Positions 5,266-5,983 of a DNA stretch of 5,983 bases are shown in pieces. The stretch's first letter is position 1. Each line of letters opens with the position of its first letter. This DNA comes from Alphaproteobacteria bacterium MarineAlpha3_Bin3 (GTDB taxonomy: Bacteria > Pseudomonadota > Alphaproteobacteria > Rhodospirillales > Casp-alpha2), in the NCBI GenBank assembly GCA_002938075.1, contig PTLK01000125.1, positions 1-5,983 of the forward strand, written 5' to 3'. The position numbers and the translations under genes were made by a program. The notes beneath the pieces were generated by a model, which searched no databases, had not been told where the DNA came from, and was given only the letters and a program-made list of their open reading frames with translations.

Positions 5266-5658
5266 TCAATTGTAGTTGGAAACCTCGATCAGGTTTTCAT
5301 CGGGATCGCGGAAATAGACCGACGTGATCGGTCCCATGGCCCCGGTTTTCGCCACCGGGCCCTCGATGATCTCGACTCCCTCGGCCTGCAAATGCGCGAT
5401 CACGTCGTCCAGGGGCGTCTCGGTGATCAGGCACAGGTCGCCCGCTCCCGTCACCGCGTTCTTGGCCCGGGGGGTATAGGGGTTCTCGGCCGGATGCAGG
5501 TTGATTTTCTGGCGCCCGAAACCGAGCGCCACCCGCCCACCGGCGAAGACGGCTTTCTCCATGCCCAGGACGCGGCGGTAAAAATCACAGGTTTCGTCGA
5601 TGTTGGCGACGGTCAGGACCATATGGTCGAAGCGGTCGATGAGGACGGGGGAGGTCAT
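5266..5658 (-). CDS. VOC/glyoxalase-fold protein, GLOD5-like
   Basis: 130 residues with two beta-alpha-beta-beta-beta vicinal-oxygen-chelate repeats. Closest by eye is the GLOD5 group: IDRFDHMVLTVANIDET at the start, FYRRVLGMEKAVF, ALGFGRQKINLHPAE, GDLCLITETPLDDVI, and the ending YFRDPDENLIEVSNYN. Candidate metal ligands are His12, His55 and Glu125, so a metal-dependent lyase, isomerase or dioxygenase-type reaction is possible; the substrate is unknown. I chose the ATG at 5658 because GAGA lies seven bases upstream and the domain starts at residue 7. The frame stays open to about 5715, but that part is unlike the family. It converges on metY with 3 bases between stops, leaving no room for an ordinary terminator. 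It may be co-transcribed with the DUF4864-type gene 78 bases upstream. Confidence 0.9.
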   Translation of the reverse strand: MTSPVLIDRFDHMVLTVANIDETCDFYRRVLGMEKAVFAGGRVALGFGRQKINLHPAENPYTPRAKNAVTGAGDLCLITETPLDDVIAHLQAEGVEIIEGPVAKTGAMGPITSVYFRDPDENLIEVSNYN

Positions 5659-5719
5659 GGCATGGTCTCTATGTTTTGGCCTCCAGGCGGGACAAGCCAG
5701 GGGGACGAAACGCATCCTA

Positions 5720-5733
5720 CATCAAATTTGATG
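5720..5733. repeat. 14-base perfect palindrome ahead of the VOC gene
   Basis: CATCAAATTTGATG is its own reverse complement and is AT-rich against a GC-rich background. It starts 4 bases beyond the DUF4864-type stop (minus strand) and lies 61 bases upstream of the VOC ATG. It could be an operator for the VOC gene or a weak hairpin. I see no good promoter boxes correctly spaced around it, and no T-run for a terminator. Confidence 0.45.
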
Positions 5734-5736
5734 GGA

Positions 5737-5983
5737 TTAATCGGCAAGGGCGGCGATTTCAGGCGCCCTGGCCGGGGTCGGCAGCGGAACGTCGGGTTGC
5801 GTCGAAACGCTTTTTCCGGTCGCCGGCACCAGAACGCAGCCGTCGACGCGCCATGATCCGTCGTTCATCTGCATCATCGGGAAAAGGGCGACGACGGCAA
5901 TGCTGTCGGGGCCTTGTAACAGCACCCTTTGCACCAACCGGCCGCGGGAAAAGGCGAGGTTAAGGAAGATCACGGATTTGGGC
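5737..5983 (-). CDS. DUF4864-type protein, C-terminal part (5' end outside window)
   Basis: The frame is open from the right edge to a TAA at 5737-5739, giving about 82 visible residues. The segment PKSVIFLNLAFSRGRLVQRV, then LLQGPDSIAVVALFPMMQ and the DGSWRVDGCVLVPA strand, looks like the end of a DUF4864 domain, whose members are small, probably exported or surface-associated proteins of unknown function with an NTF2-like look. A Pro/Ala-rich tail of about 30 residues (PTPARAPEIAALAD end) follows and appears to be disordered. The signal peptide, if any, and the true start lie outside the window; the GTG at 5971-5973 is an internal Val codon. The gene runs in the same direction as the VOC gene and may share its transcript. 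The family call is by eye. Confidence 0.7.
   Translation of the reverse strand, partial: PKSVIFLNLAFSRGRLVQRVLLQGPDSIAVVALFPMMQMNDGSWRVDGCVLVPATGKSVSTQPDVPLPTPARAPEIAALAD

Noticed and set aside
1..5983. Defence island, CRISPR array, toxin-antitoxin pair, phage or transposon genes
   Set aside because: All supported genes are housekeeping or metabolic. No spaced repeats, transposase motifs, terminal inverted repeats or integration sites were seen.

Overview
The window reads as chromosomal core sequence of a high-GC alphaproteobacterium, most likely Rhodospirillales-like. The reasons are the codon use, the L13-S9 pair, the N-terminally extended S9, and the linkage of crotonases, a CoA-binding protein and O-acetylhomoserine sulfhydrylase beside rplM-rpsI. 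The lineage is an inference from protein style and gene order, not from a marker search. No mobile element, CRISPR array, tRNA or rRNA is visible, and no gap between genes exceeds about 205 bases.

Layout. On the minus strand, reading leftward from about 1608, are a PaaI-like hotdog thioesterase (1183-1608), then rplM (514-978) with its own promoter and leader, then rpsI (1-510, last few residues outside the window). On the plus strand, starting divergently from the thioesterase, are a crotonase-fold protein (1715-2515), a second crotonase of ECHDC3 type (2610-3416), a YccU-like CoA-binding protein (3413-3928) and metY (3925-5262). The last three form a tight chain with 4-base stop/start overlaps. 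Converging on metY with only 3 bases between stop codons is a GLOD5-like VOC/glyoxalase protein (5266-5658, minus). Upstream of that lies the C-terminal part of a DUF4864-type protein (5737-5983, minus) that enters from the right edge.

How the parts may work together. The thioesterase and the first crotonase diverge from a 106-base region. A single 16-base dyad there (1658-1673) overlaps the predicted -35 boxes of both promoters. The dyad resembles, from memory, operators of MerR-family LiuR regulators of acyl-CoA and branched-chain amino acid catabolism, so joint control of a small acyl-CoA module is the simplest reading. Both crotonases lack one or both hydratase glutamates, so neither is a safe 'enoyl-CoA hydratase'. 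MetY makes homocysteine (or methionine directly) from O-acetylhomoserine and is translationally coupled to a CoA-binding protein of unknown role.

I found no clearly new biological system. The points most worth a second look are the shared operator, the catalytically altered crotonases, the coupled CoA-binding/metY pair, a 26-base near-perfect palindrome with TATAAT on both strands, and a 24-base tandem duplication of the thioesterase gene's 3' end that includes its stop codon.
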